From NCBI RefSeq assembly GCF_001642735.1, contig NZ_LWHM01000033.1, positions 248,001-312,000 of the forward strand: 64,000 nt of DNA, written 5' to 3'. The position numbers and the translations under genes were made by a program. Shown one piece after another: positions 19,772 to 29,630 of the stretch. Origin of the DNA: Pseudohongiella nitratireducens (lineage in GTDB: Bacteria > Pseudomonadota > Gammaproteobacteria > Pseudomonadales > Pseudohongiellaceae). The notes under the pieces were generated by a model. That model saw nothing but the letters and a program-made list of their open reading frames with translations, was not told the origin of the DNA and ran no database searches. Numbering within the stretch: the first letter of the stretch is position 1; every line of letters starts with the position of its first letter.

Positions 19772-20659
19772 ATGGATTACCCGACGATAGATTCGCAAAT
19801 TGGCCAGACGCCGTTAGTGCGTTTGCAGCGCCTTGCCGGTGAAACGAGCAATACGATACTGCTGAAACTGGAAGGTAATAACCCGGCCGGTTCGGTTAAA
19901 GACAGACCTGCCAGAAACATGATTATGCAGGCCCAGCAGCGTGGTGACATCAAGCCGGGTGATACCCTGATTGAAGCGACCAGCGGCAACACCGGTATCG
20001 CCCTGGCGATGGTGGCTGCTATTCACGGTTATCGTATGGTTCTGATCATGCCTGACAACATGTCTGAAGAGCGCAAATCAGCAATGAGCGCCTATGGCGC
20101 AGAACTTATTCTGGTCAGCGAAACCGAGGGCATGGAAGGTGCTCGCGACCTGGCAGATAAAATGGGCGCCGAGGGTAAAGGCTATGTACTTAATCAGTTT
20201 GCCAACACTGATAACCCGGAAGCTCATTATCTGACGACTGGCCCGGAGATCTGGCAGGCCACCAACGGGACCATCACTCACTTTGTGTCTTCCATGGGGA
20301 CAACAGGGACGATTATGGGAGTATCCCGGTATTTGAAAGAACAAAATCCCGCTATCGAAATTATTGGCCTGCAACCAGAGGATGAGTCCAAAATTCCTGG
20401 TATTCGCCGCTGGCCACTGGCGTATTTGCCTGAGATTTACGATGCGTCACGCGTTGACAGGGTCGTTGATATTTCCCAGAAGGATGCGGAAGAAACCATG
20501 CGCGCACTGGCTCGTGAAGAAGGTATTTTTTGTGGTGTGTCCTCGGGTGGTGCTGTGTTTGGAGCCTTGCAGCTTGCCAGTCAGGTAGAGAATGCAACAA
20601 TTGTCTGTATCATTTGTGACCGCGGCGATCGCTATCTTTCCACGGGTGTCTTCTCTTGA
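19772..20659 (+). CDS. cysM: Cysteine synthase B (O-acetylserine sulfhydrylase B)
   Basis: A 295-residue PLP enzyme making cysteine from O-acetylserine and sulfide, or S-sulfocysteine from thiosulfate. PLP Lys43 lies in NPAGSVKDR, the phosphate-binding loop is SGNTGIALAM, and the CysM-type active-site segment EGNNPAGS plus SSMGTTGTIMG and CGVSSGGAV are intact. Similarity to E. coli CysM extends along the whole chain, ending at DRGDRYLSTGVF. TTG 19751 is a possible upstream start, but ATG 19772 aligns with the family start. It follows recO in the same direction, apart from cysB/cysH 19 kb away. Confidence 0.95.
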   Translation: MDYPTIDSQIGQTPLVRLQRLAGETSNTILLKLEGNNPAGSVKDRPARNMIMQAQQRGDIKPGDTLIEATSGNTGIALAMVAAIHGYRMVLIMPDNMSEERKSAMSAYGAELILVSETEGMEGARDLADKMGAEGKGYVLNQFANTDNPEAHYLTTGPEIWQATNGTITHFVSSMGTTGTIMGVSRYLKEQNPAIEIIGLQPEDESKIPGIRRWPLAYLPEIYDASRVDRVVDISQKDAEETMRALAREEGIFCGVSSGGAVFGALQLASQVENATIVCIICDRGDRYLSTGVFS

Positions 20660-20682
20660 TTCATCTCTGACTAATATTAACA

Positions 20683-20697
20683 GTCAATCATATTGAC
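20683..20697 (+). other. Inverted repeat in the cysM-rlmD gap
   Basis: GTCAAT-CAT-ATTGAC is a perfect 6-bp inverted repeat 36 bases before the rlmD ATG. It could be a protein-binding site. No terminator T-run follows. Confidence 0.3.
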
Positions 20698-20732
20698 ACT
20701 GTATCAATCTAAAATCCGAAAGTGAGAAATAC

Positions 20733-22127
20733 ATGGGAAACAAGCGACGCAGGCGTCAAAAGCTGCCTGCTGAACCTGTTAATATCGCTATTGAGCGAAT
20801 GAGCAATGAGGGGCGTGGTATCGGCACTCTCAGCGGCAAAATTACATTCGTCGATGGCGCACTTCCAGGGGAAGAAGTCACAGCAACCTATACCGGTCGG
20901 CGGTCTCAATATGATGAGTTGAAAACCACTGAAGTGCTGAGCCAGTCAAGTGACCGGGTTACACCGCCCTGTCCGGTGGCATCCATTTGTGGTGGCTGTA
21001 CTCTTCAGCATATGGATAGTGCCGCACAACTTCAATTCAAAGAAGGTGTGCTGCTGAATCACTTGCAGCACAGTGCCAACCAGACAGATTATGAAGTTCT
21101 GCCTGCAATGGCTGGTCCTACGCTATCGTATCGCCGCAAAGCGCGTCTTGGGGTTCGCTACGTGCACCGCAAAGGCGATGTCCTGGTGGGGTTTCGTGAG
21201 CAGGGAAACAGCTTTATTACCAATATGGAGCATTGCCCGGTCCTGGTCTCCCAGGTCGGACAGTTGATCCGGCCACTCCGTGATTTAATCCACAGCATGG
21301 ATACCTGCCGTGAAATACCACAGATAGAAGTGGCAGTCGGTGAGTCTTCAGCACAAAGTGATGAAAATATTGACCAGGATCTGGTGGTCAGCCTGATATT
21401 GCGTCACTTGCAGCCTCTGGCTGACGAGGATCTGGCGCGGTTGAAAGCGTTTGCTGACAAGTATGACATCCAGTGGTTTTTACAATCCGGCGGGCCCGCT
21501 ACAGTCAAACGTTTCTGGCCTGAATCCGGCTCCGACATGCTGAGTTACTTCCTGCCGGTTGCTGACGATAAATCGATTCGGATGCAGTTTTCGCCATCTG
21601 ATTTCACGCAAGTGAATGCCGTGATCAATCGCAAAATGATCAGGCAGGCAATGTCATTACTCGATTTAAAACCTGATGATGTCGTTTTGGACCTGTTCTG
21701 TGGTTTGGGCAATTTCAGCCTGCCTATGGCGCAACACTGTGCTCAGGTGACAGGTGTTGAGGGCAGTCAGGAGATGAGTGAGCGGGCTACTGAGAACGCG
21801 CGCCTGAACAATATTGATAATGCGCGCTTTTTCAGTGCAGACCTGTTCACTGAGTTTGATGGTCAACCCTGGTCAGACCAGCACTACAGTAAAATATTAC
21901 TGGACCCGCCCAGATCTGGCGCCATTGAAATCGTCCAGCGCATTAATGAACTGGCTCCCGATGTGATTGTCTATGTTTCCTGTAATCCGGCCACATTGGC
22001 CAGGGATGCTGGTGAACTGTTGCAGCAGGGATACCAGATGACTCATGCCGGGGTAATGGACATGTTCCCGCACACCGGGCATGTAGAGTCGATGGCGCGG
22101 TTTGTTAGAAAGGGTAGTGGGGCATAA
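20733..22127 (+). CDS. rlmD: 23S rRNA m5U1939 methyltransferase RlmD
   Basis: A 464-residue SAM-dependent enzyme of the RumA/TrmA family. An N-terminal TRAM domain covers residues about 10-70. The 4Fe-4S cysteine cluster follows (CPVASICGGC, with a further Cys near MEHCPVL). The methyltransferase domain has DLFCGLGNFSLPMA, the DPPRSG motif and the nucleophilic Cys in YVSCNPATLARD. The order cysM-rlmD-relA-mazG matches that known from Pseudomonas. Only three bases separate it from relA. Confidence 0.95.
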   Translation: MGNKRRRRQKLPAEPVNIAIERMSNEGRGIGTLSGKITFVDGALPGEEVTATYTGRRSQYDELKTTEVLSQSSDRVTPPCPVASICGGCTLQHMDSAAQLQFKEGVLLNHLQHSANQTDYEVLPAMAGPTLSYRRKARLGVRYVHRKGDVLVGFREQGNSFITNMEHCPVLVSQVGQLIRPLRDLIHSMDTCREIPQIEVAVGESSAQSDENIDQDLVVSLILRHLQPLADEDLARLKAFADKYDIQWFLQSGGPATVKRFWPESGSDMLSYFLPVADDKSIRMQFSPSDFTQVNAVINRKMIRQAMSLLDLKPDDVVLDLFCGLGNFSLPMAQHCAQVTGVEGSQEMSERATENARLNNIDNARFFSADLFTEFDGQPWSDQHYSKILLDPPRSGAIEIVQRINELAPDVIVYVSCNPATLARDAGELLQQGYQMTHAGVMDMFPHTGHVESMARFVRKGSGA

Positions 22128-22130
22128 TTC

Positions 22131-24170
22131 ATGGTACAGGTTCGCGGCGGCTACTCATTCAACCCGGATGGCAGTGTTAATTTTGAGCAATGGCTATCAC
22201 GGTTGGAAAGCTATGTGGCCCTGGATAACCATGATCAATTGCGCCGGGCTTGTGATTTAAGCTGGCAAATCGAACTCTCGGTACGGGCAAGCCAGAATGA
22301 CTGGACACCTGGCGTCAGCAGTTACCATACCGGACTGGAGATGTCAGAGATACTGGCGCAGCTGCACCTCAATGATGAAGCGATCGTTGTTGCGCTTCTC
22401 TATCGTCCTGTCCGTGAAACTCGTTTGTCGTTGCAAACCATTCGCGAGCAATTTGGTGACGCTGTTGCCAATTTGCTGGAAGGGGTGTTACGCATGGCAG
22501 CGATAAATGACACGGATACCAGCAAGCGACGTGTATTGGGTCAGAATGATGTACAAGTCGAAAATGTGCGCAAGATGTTGCTGGCCCTGGTTGATGATGT
22601 TCGTGTTGCGCTGATTAAACTGGCTGAACGAACTTGTGCCATACGTGCTTTGAAACAGGCCGGGGACGAAAAGCGGAAAAGAGTTGCGCGTGAGATTTTC
22701 GATATTTACGCACCTCTGGCTCATCGTCTGGGTATTGGTCAGCTCAAGTGGGAGTTGGAAGACCTGTCCTTCCGTTATCTGGAACCGGAAAATTATAAAT
22801 CCATTGCCAAACTGATTGATGAACGTCGCGTTGACCGGGAACGGTTTATTGCCGAGGTAACAGAAGAACTCAGGCGACAGTTCAACCGCGCTGGTATTGA
22901 TGCGGAAGTCAGTGGGCGCCCCAAGAGTATTTACAGTATCTGGCGCAAGATGCAGCGCAAACAACTGGATTTTGATCAGATATATGATATCAGGGCTGTT
23001 CGGGTATTAGTGCCGGAAACACGGGATTGCTATACCGTTCTGGGTATTGTTCATAACCTGTGGCGTGTCATTCCCAATGAGTTTGATGACTATATTGCCA
23101 ACCCCAAAGCCAATGGTTACCAATCCCTGCACACTGCAGTCATTGGTCCTGAGCAGAAGATACTGGAAGTCCAGATTCGCACATTCAGCATGGATGATGA
23201 TGCGGAACTAGGCGTATGTGCACATTGGCGCTACAAGGAAGGCATCGATGATCCCGGCTATCAGGATGGGTTTGCCGGCAAGATTGAATGGCTGCGCCAG
23301 GTGCTGGCCTGGCACGATGAAATGGGCATGGTCGGCGGCCTGGCAGAACAGTTACGCAATGATGCGGAATCTGATCAGCGCGTTTATGTTTTCACACCAG
23401 AAGGTCATGTCGTGGATATGATGGCCGGAGCGACACCGCTGGATTTTGCATATTACGTTCATACAGAAGTTGGAAATCACTGCTCTGGCGCCCGTGTTAA
23501 TGACAAATTGGTGCCGCTAAACTACCAGTTAAAAACAGGAGACAGAGTTGAGGTTATCTCCAGTGAATTGAATGTACCAAGCCGCGACTGGCTTAAGCCG
23601 CACTTGGGTTTTGCGCAAACACCCAGGGCGCAGGCGAAGATTCAGCAGTGGTTTAAATCACAAGACCGTGAACAGAATCATGAATTTGGACAGATGTGGC
23701 TGGAGACCGAATTTCACCGTGCCGGCCTGGTCAATATTCCCTTTGAAGAAGTTGCTCGCAAGCTGGGTTGTCGCAATGGTGAGGGACTGTTTGTTTCCGT
23801 GGGGACCGGCACTATTACGGTTCCTGAAGTTGTTGAAGTCGCCAGTCAGCTATTAAGCCAGCAGGTCGATGACAGTGCTGTTAAAACGGATGGCAGCGTA
23901 CTGCCCAATGATGAACCGGTAGCGCGAACGGTTGAAATACTGATTAAATCGCAGGATCGCGCTGGATTGCTGCGTGATATTACGACAATACTCGCGAACG
24001 AGTCGATTTATGTGTTATCAATTGCAACCCACAGTGATCGCGTCAACGGGACAGCAGAGTTAAAAATGCAGATTGAACTGACCAGTTGGACACACCTGTT
24101 GAGTGCGCTTGGGAAACTGAATGATATGGAAAGTATCATTGAAGCACGCCGAACTGAAGGGGGAGTGTAA
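22131..24170 (+). CDS. relA: (p)ppGpp synthetase RelA
   Basis: A 679-residue ribosome-dependent alarmone synthetase. The N-terminal pseudo-hydrolase domain lacks the HD pair (SYHTGLEMSEILAQLHL, ALLYRPVRET), so no hydrolysis is expected. The synthetase domain carries GRPKSIYSIWRKMQRK and the EFDD signature (NEFDDYIANPKANGYQS) that separates RelA from bifunctional SpoT/Rel (RFKD). A TGS domain follows (VYVFTPEGHVVDM), then a C-terminal ACT domain (VEILIKSQDRAGLLRDI). It is shorter than the E. coli protein (744), mainly near the N-terminus and in the linker before ACT. Confidence 0.96.
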   Translation: MVQVRGGYSFNPDGSVNFEQWLSRLESYVALDNHDQLRRACDLSWQIELSVRASQNDWTPGVSSYHTGLEMSEILAQLHLNDEAIVVALLYRPVRETRLSLQTIREQFGDAVANLLEGVLRMAAINDTDTSKRRVLGQNDVQVENVRKMLLALVDDVRVALIKLAERTCAIRALKQAGDEKRKRVAREIFDIYAPLAHRLGIGQLKWELEDLSFRYLEPENYKSIAKLIDERRVDRERFIAEVTEELRRQFNRAGIDAEVSGRPKSIYSIWRKMQRKQLDFDQIYDIRAVRVLVPETRDCYTVLGIVHNLWRVIPNEFDDYIANPKANGYQSLHTAVIGPEQKILEVQIRTFSMDDDAELGVCAHWRYKEGIDDPGYQDGFAGKIEWLRQVLAWHDEMGMVGGLAEQLRNDAESDQRVYVFTPEGHVVDMMAGATPLDFAYYVHTEVGNHCSGARVNDKLVPLNYQLKTGDRVEVISSELNVPSRDWLKPHLGFAQTPRAQAKIQQWFKSQDREQNHEFGQMWLETEFHRAGLVNIPFEEVARKLGCRNGEGLFVSVGTGTITVPEVVEVASQLLSQQVDDSAVKTDGSVLPNDEPVARTVEILIKSQDRAGLLRDITTILANESIYVLSIATHSDRVNGTAELKMQIELTSWTHLLSALGKLNDMESIIEARRTEGGV

Positions 24171-25001
24171 GTGACGTCAGCTAAGTCGGCGCAACTGGAA
24201 CAACTTGGACAATTGCTGGAATTGATGCGATGTCTGCGTGATCCCGAAAATGGTTGTGCCTGGGACCGAAAGCAGACCTGGCAATCGCTTTGCCGGCATA
24301 CGCTTGAAGAAGTGTATGAGGTTGTTGATGCCATCGAAGAAGAAGGCCCGGAAAAAGTTTGCGATGAACTGGGCGACCTGCTTTTTCAGATTGTTTTTTA
24401 TGCCCGTATCGCTGAAGAAGAGGGAACGTTCGACCTGGGTGATATCGCTGATAAAGTGACGCAAAAACTACTGACCCGTCATCCTCACCTTTTCCCGGAT
24501 GGAACGTTGGCCAGCTTTGGCTCGCCCAGTGGGTTAAGTGCCGAGCAGGTTGAGCTGCGCTGGGAAGAAATCAAAAATGCCGAGCGCCAAAGCCAAAATG
24601 CTGGCAATGTTTCCGTGCTTGACGATATACCTCGTGCGATGCCAGCACTGGATCGTGCCGGGAAACTGCAAAAAAGAGCGGCTTCCATCGGTTTTGACTG
24701 GGCTGATGAGAAAGGGGTGTTAAAAAAAGTTGAAGAAGAATGGCAAGAACTGGAGGAAGCGTTAGCTTCTGCTGATCAGGATGCAGTTACACATGAGTTA
24801 GGCGACATGCTTTTTACCTGCGTCAACCTTGCCAGGCACTTACGTATTGATCCGGAAAGTGCATTAAGGCAAGCCAATAACCGTTTCGAAAGCCGTTTTA
24901 GACTGGTCGAAGAGCAGGCAAAAGCAACTGACCAGGCATTGGACGAATTAGATGAATCGCAGCTGGATGCCATGTGGCAACGCGCTAAGTTACAAAATTA
25001 A
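24171..25001 (+). CDS. mazG: Nucleoside triphosphate pyrophosphohydrolase MazG
   Basis: A 276-residue all-alpha NTP pyrophosphatase with two tandem MazG domains. Each has the EExxE plus ExxD metal motif: EEVYEVVDAIEEEG with DELGDLLFQIVFYA, and EEEWQELEEALA with HELGDMLFTCVNLARH. It begins CPWD-like with CAWDRKQTWQSL. The GTG start abuts the relA stop, and GGGGGAG lies just upstream. RelA and MazG are functionally linked in E. coli through ppGpp levels, which fits this coupling. Confidence 0.95.
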   Translation: MTSAKSAQLEQLGQLLELMRCLRDPENGCAWDRKQTWQSLCRHTLEEVYEVVDAIEEEGPEKVCDELGDLLFQIVFYARIAEEEGTFDLGDIADKVTQKLLTRHPHLFPDGTLASFGSPSGLSAEQVELRWEEIKNAERQSQNAGNVSVLDDIPRAMPALDRAGKLQKRAASIGFDWADEKGVLKKVEEEWQELEEALASADQDAVTHELGDMLFTCVNLARHLRIDPESALRQANNRFESRFRLVEEQAKATDQALDELDESQLDAMWQRAKLQN

Positions 25002-25047
25002 TCAACGCCAGCGGCTGCAGTACCGAATTCAATTGAACATAAGCTAG

Positions 25048-25719
<672 letters not shown>

Positions 25720-25735
25720 TTATAACCCGCACAAT

Positions 25736-25779
25736 GGCATCGAATGTTATAAAAACGGCATTCGATGCCCCTTTCTTTC
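25736..25779 (+). terminator. Probable intrinsic terminator after adk
   Basis: An 11-bp perfect stem GGCATCGAATG / CATTCGATGCC (25736-25746 and 25759-25769) with a 12-base loop is followed by CCTTTCTTTC. It lies 17 bases after the adk stop. Confidence 0.6.
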
Positions 25780-25788
25780 AGCAAATGC

Positions 25789-25816
25789 TTGCTGATATTT
25801 TTCAAACCCGTATTAT
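25789..25816 (+). promoter_or_regulatory. Candidate promoter for the H1-like gene
   Basis: TTGCTG, 16 bases, TATTAT, about 105 bases before ATG 25922. The -10 matches at five of six positions, the -35 at four. It lies just after the adk terminator, which is consistent with an independent transcript. Confidence 0.35.
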
Positions 25817-25921
25817 GATGCTGTAAGTCACTATATTTTATGTTATTGTGCCGCATAGACGTGCGTGTATTACGTAATCGATTGGGTGTTTTCTTCCAAA
25901 GTTTTCGGAGAGATAAAAAAT

Positions 25922-26908
25922 ATGGCCAACGTAAAATCAAAGAAAAAAACGACAGCCAAGCCAGCAGTCAAGAAAAAGAACACAAAGAATGTAAAGGATG
26001 CTGCACTGGCAAAAGCGGAAGCTGCACAAACTAAAGTAGAAAAGGAACTGGCAGCAGGCAAGAAAAAGTCATTAGCTGCAGAAAAGAAAGTTCAAACAGC
26101 TGCAGCGAAAGCGTCAAAAACTTCCACGGCAGCCAGCAAGAAAGCACTGGCTAATGCTCGTAAGGCTGCAAAACAAGCCTCAGCTAATCTCTCAAAAATT
26201 AATACTAAACTGACTGAAGCTAAAGCGCAGGTCAAAGCATTAGCGGATGCTGCCAAAGCCAAGGCGAAAGCTGAAGCTAAATTGCGAGCAGAAGAGGCCC
26301 GCAAGAAGCGTATTGAAGACAAAGCCCAGGCAGACCTCGAAAAAGCTGTAGAAAAGTTCAGCGCCCAGTGGATGCGCAAGCGTCGTAAAGAGGATGCAGC
26401 GAAAGAAGCTGCCCGCTTGAAGAAAGAGCGCATGAAAGAAAGAGCTGCTGCCAAACGCGCTGCAGAGCGTGCCAAAGTCGCTGCTAAAAAAGCTGCCGAT
26501 AAAGCGCGTGCTGCTGCAAAAGCTAAAGCTGCACGTGAGCGCGCTGCGGCCAAACGTGCTGCAGCCAAAGCCAAAGCGGCAGAACGTGCCAAGCTGGCTC
26601 GCGAAAAGGCAGCCGCTAAAAAAGCTGCGACCAAAGCGAAAGCAGCGAGCAAAAAAGCACCAGCTAAAAAGCGTGCTACCACTGCTACTAAAACAGCAGC
26701 GAAAAAGCCGGCAGCGAAGAAAGCAGCGACCCGCAAATCTCCTGCAGCCAAGAAAGCCACTACCGCTCGCAAGACTACTGCCAAGTCGACAACTGCTACT
26801 AAGCCAGCAGCCAAAAAGACAGCTACACGAAAGACAGCGGCAAAGAAACCTGCTGCGAAGAAGACCACGCCTACTCGCACACGTAAAACCAAGAAAGCCG
26901 CTTCCTAA
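25922..26908 (+). CDS. Lysine/alanine-rich histone H1-like protein (AlgP-like)
   Basis: A 328-residue, strongly basic low-complexity protein built almost entirely of Ala and Lys/Arg. The N-terminal third is lysine-rich with a predicted alanine coiled coil. A middle block at about residues 100-165 is less repetitive and contains the only Trp (EKFSAQWMRKRRKEDA). The C-terminal half is made of degenerate KAAAKKA / KPAAKK repeats. This matches AlgP/Hp1-type proteins, known in Pseudomonas to bind DNA and affect alginate regulation. It probably condenses DNA. ATG 25922 follows GGAGAGATAAAAAAT. It stands alone between a terminator-like hairpin and a strong terminator, splitting adk from tsaB. Confidence 0.88.
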   Translation: MANVKSKKKTTAKPAVKKKNTKNVKDAALAKAEAAQTKVEKELAAGKKKSLAAEKKVQTAAAKASKTSTAASKKALANARKAAKQASANLSKINTKLTEAKAQVKALADAAKAKAKAEAKLRAEEARKKRIEDKAQADLEKAVEKFSAQWMRKRRKEDAAKEAARLKKERMKERAAAKRAAERAKVAAKKAADKARAAAKAKAARERAAAKRAAAKAKAAERAKLAREKAAAKKAATKAKAASKKAPAKKRATTATKTAAKKPAAKKAATRKSPAAKKATTARKTTAKSTTATKPAAKKTATRKTAAKKPAAKKTTPTRTRKTKKAAS

Positions 26909-26932
26909 GCGCGCTTTACCTACCTTGATTAT

Positions 26933-26966
26933 CCAGCCTGCATATCTTTGTGCAGGCTGGTTTTCT
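26933..26966 (+). terminator. Intrinsic terminator
   Basis: A perfect 10-bp GC-rich stem CCAGCCTGCA / TGCAGGCTGG with an 8-base loop is followed by TTTTCT. It lies 24 bases after the H1-like gene and 23 bases before tsaB. Confidence 0.9.
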
Positions 26967-26989
26967 AATTCTCAGCGACTATTCTGATC

Positions 26990-27742
26990 ATGCAGCAACC
27001 CATATTGGCCATTGAGACCACCGGCACTTATTGCTCGGTAGCGTTAGTTGACGCAGGGCAATGTTTCTTCAGTCAGTCAGACCGTAAACGAAGTCATGCT
27101 GATGAGTTGCTTTCGACAATCGATCACTTGCTCAATCAGGCATCTGTTTCCCTGGCTGACTGTGCTGCTATTGCGGTAAATCTTGGTCCAGGTTCATTTA
27201 CAGGTATCAGAATTGGCATAGCTGTCGCACAAGGATTGGCTTTTGGTGCTGATCTCAAAACCTGTGCTGTTTCTGCCCTTCAGGCCATGGTGCTGGATGC
27301 TAGTCAGAAAGAAAAGACGGTAGATATTGAGCAGGTAGTTAAATCTGCTGTCAATCAGGATGGACGTGATGAAACCGTTTGGGCAGTATTGCTGCATGCA
27401 CGGGAAGATGAATTTTATTTTGCCGAGTATAGCCTGGACAGCCGTGGTTATCCTGTGCTGGTCGGTAAAGAATCGGTGATTAACGGAACAGACATTGCTG
27501 CCTGGTTAGCGCTCAGCAAAGACAAAGGTCACCACACGGTTTTTGTCGGTGAAGCCTGGGACAGGATAGAGATGCCAGGGATTACTGCTGTTCCGGCCAG
27601 TGTTAACGCAAAGACTGTTGCCCAGGTTGCTCGCTATAAATTTGATCACAACATCACGCTTGATCCGACGGACCTGGTGCCCAGCTACCTGAAAGACGAG
27701 ATGCATTACCGCACGGTGAGTAATGACAATCAGCCTGCCTGA
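26990..27742 (+). CDS. tsaB: tRNA t6A biosynthesis protein TsaB
   Basis: A 250-residue ASKHA-fold partner of TsaD in making N6-threonylcarbamoyladenosine at A37 of ANN-decoding tRNAs. The family opening is ILAIETTGTYCSVALV, the second motif HADELLSTIDHLL, and the dimer interface NLGPGSFTGIRIGIAVAQGLA. The C-terminal part is degenerate, as usual for TsaB. It starts after the strong terminator, so it needs its own promoter. The 3' end overlaps rsmJ by 20 bases. Confidence 0.95.
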   Translation: MQQPILAIETTGTYCSVALVDAGQCFFSQSDRKRSHADELLSTIDHLLNQASVSLADCAAIAVNLGPGSFTGIRIGIAVAQGLAFGADLKTCAVSALQAMVLDASQKEKTVDIEQVVKSAVNQDGRDETVWAVLLHAREDEFYFAEYSLDSRGYPVLVGKESVINGTDIAAWLALSKDKGHHTVFVGEAWDRIEMPGITAVPASVNAKTVAQVARYKFDHNITLDPTDLVPSYLKDEMHYRTVSNDNQPA

Positions 27743-28424
27743 CACATTACGGTTAGAGAAGATAGATGGATGTTTATCGCTCTATCATGTGGATCGTCCG
27801 CAGGCTTTCATCAATGTCAATTTCTCTTCACCTGCCATGCAATATCGTCGCCAGCAAGCCGTGCGGCAGCAGGCGGTTGTGAAAGCAGCCGGGAAATTGT
27901 TTCTTCTTGATAATGAACCTCCCCGTCTGATTGATGGCACAGCAGGGCTGGGCGTTGATGCTTTTTTGCTAGCGAGTGCTGGATGGCACGTGTTAATGAT
28001 TGAGCAGTCACCCGTCATGCATGCCTTGCTTGCGGACGGGCTTAAGCGTGCTCAGCAGGAAAGTCAGACGTCAGGCGATGCATTATTTACTGCAACCATT
28101 TCGCGCTTGTCACTCAGCCCTTGCGGCGATAGCCGTGCAGCCCTGGCCAGCGTTGACCCGGTCAGCGTGATTTACCTGGATCCCATGTTTCCGGCCCGCA
28201 AGAAAACAGCTCAGGTTAAGAAAGAGCGCTGGTTACTACAGCAGTTGCATGATGAAGATGCAGAAGGAGTGGGGTTGCTGGCGGTGGCAAAACAGCGCGC
28301 CAAAAAGGTCGTTGTCAAAAGGCCCGTGTCAGCCGAGCCTCTTGATAGCGTTCAGCCCAGTTCAATGCTGAGGGGTAAAACAAGTCGTTTTGATATCTAT
28401 GTTGGCAATCTGACTGCGATCTAG
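27723..28424 (+). CDS. rsmJ: 16S rRNA m2G1516 methyltransferase RsmJ
   Basis: A 233-residue SAM-dependent methyltransferase of the RsmJ (YhiQ) family. SAM-binding motif I is LIDGTAGLGVDAFLLASAG, and the catalytic motif is YLDPMFPARKKTAQVKKE, which is diagnostic. It is coupled to tsaB by overlap. It is convergent with dapE, the stops lying only nine bases apart. Confidence 0.93.
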   Translation: MTISLPDTLRLEKIDGCLSLYHVDRPQAFINVNFSSPAMQYRRQQAVRQQAVVKAAGKLFLLDNEPPRLIDGTAGLGVDAFLLASAGWHVLMIEQSPVMHALLADGLKRAQQESQTSGDALFTATISRLSLSPCGDSRAALASVDPVSVIYLDPMFPARKKTAQVKKERWLLQQLHDEDAEGVGLLAVAKQRAKKVVVKRPVSAEPLDSVQPSSMLRGKTSRFDIYVGNLTAI

Positions 28425-28432
28425 TGCATAAG

Positions 28433-29620
28433 TCAGTCGATTAGCAGGCGACGCAATATATCTTCATAAACAGACGAGAGCGTTTCCAGGTCTTTGACAC
28501 TAACGTGCTCATCCACTTTGTGGATAGTGGCATTGCAAGGACCCAGCTCCACTACCTGAGCGCCGGTGGGCGCTATAAAACGACCATCAGATGTGCCGCC
28601 ACTGGTTGAGGTTTGTGTATTGTCACCCGTGACTTGCGCAATGCTCTGCTGAACCGCATCAACGAGCGGGCCTTTCTGAGTCAGAAACGGTTCGCCCGAA
28701 AGTTCCCAGTCAAGGATGTAGTTCAGATCAAAGCCGTCAAGTATGGCTTTGGTGCGATCCTGGATGACTTGCTGGGTCAGTTCCGTTGAGTACCGGAAAT
28801 TAAAAGACACCTTGAGCTCACCAGGAATAACATTGTCAGCACCGGTTCCGCCATTGATGTTAGGTATCTGGAAGCTGGTTGGTGGAAAAGCGTCATTGCC
28901 TTCATCCCAGGTTTCGCGACACAGGGCATCCAGAGGGGCCAGTGCGCGATGTACGGGGTTGTCAGCAAGGTGAGGGTAGGCAACATGACCCTGGGTGCCC
29001 TGAACGGTCAGGCGGCCGTGCAACGAGCCTCGTCTGCCAATCTTGACGATATCACCCAGGCGGGATGTACTGGAGGGCTCACCAACCAGACACCAGTCAA
29101 TGAACTCATCTCGTGCAGACAATGTTTCAACAACCTTTCTGGTTCCATTGATCGCAGGGCCTTCCTCATCGGAAGTGATGAGAAAGGCGATAGAGCCATT
29201 GAGTTCAACGGGTTCAGACAATAATCGTTCGCAGGCAGTCACCATGGCAGCAATACTGCCTTTCATATCAGCCGTGCCACGTCCATACAACATGCCATTG
29301 TGGATAGTCGGCTCAAACGGTGGGAATTGCCAGTCAGACTCCGGCCCGGTGGGTACCACATCGGTATGACCGGCAAAACAGAACAAAGGGCCTTTGTTGC
29401 CCAGGCGAGCCCACAGATTATTAACCTCACCAAATGGCATGGATTCGATCGTAAACCCCAGTGCTTTCAGGCGATCTGCAATCAGGGCATTACACCCTTT
29501 GTCATCGGGTGTTACTGATGGAATTCTGACCAGTGCTTTTGCTAACTCAAGCGTGTCTGAGCAAACAGCTTGGGCATCAGCTGGCGAATTCATATCATTA
29601 CTGTGGTTGTCACTGGGCAT
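28433..29620 (-). CDS. dapE: Succinyl-diaminopimelate desuccinylase DapE
   Basis: A 395-residue M20-family dizinc hydrolase releasing LL-diaminopimelate in lysine and peptidoglycan synthesis. Metal and catalytic residues are recognisable: His in [12 protein letters not shown], bridging Asp in [10 protein letters not shown], Glu pair in [11 protein letters not shown], Glu in VGEPSSTS, and the last His in [12 protein letters not shown]. The dimerisation lid is in between. The N-terminus is about 15 residues longer than in E. coli DapE; ATG 29593 is an alternative start. It is ten bases downstream of dapD in the same operon. Confidence 0.96.
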   Translation of the reverse strand: MPSDNHSNDMNSPADAQAVCSDTLELAKALVRIPSVTPDDKGCNALIADRLKALGFTIESMPFGEVNNLWARLGNKGPLFCFAGHTDVVPTGPESDWQFPPFEPTIHNGMLYGRGTADMKGSIAAMVTACERLLSEPVELNGSIAFLITSDEEGPAINGTRKVVETLSARDEFIDWCLVGEPSSTSRLGDIVKIGRRGSLHGRLTVQGTQGHVAYPHLADNPVHRALAPLDALCRETWDEGNDAFPPTSFQIPNINGGTGADNVIPGELKVSFNFRYSTELTQQVIQDRTKAILDGFDLNYILDWELSGEPFLTQKGPLVDAVQQSIAQVTGDNTQTSTSGGTSDGRFIAPTGAQVVELGPCNATIHKVDEHVSVKDLETLSSVYEDILRRLLID

Positions 29621-29630
29621 ATATCAGGTC

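Noticed and set aside
22131-24170. RelA as a bifunctional Rel/SpoT enzyme
   Set aside because: The hydrolase HD pair is absent and the synthetase loop is EFDD, both marks of monofunctional RelA.
26092-26892. Minus-strand 266-codon open frame antisense to the H1-like gene
   Set aside because: It is the mirror of Lys/Ala repeat codons and encodes a Val/Ala/Phe low-complexity chain with no domain or ribosome binding site.
26469-26987. Plus-strand 172-codon frame within and beyond the H1-like gene
   Set aside because: It is a frame-shifted reading of the same repeats. It runs through the strong terminator at 26933-26966 and has no independent support.
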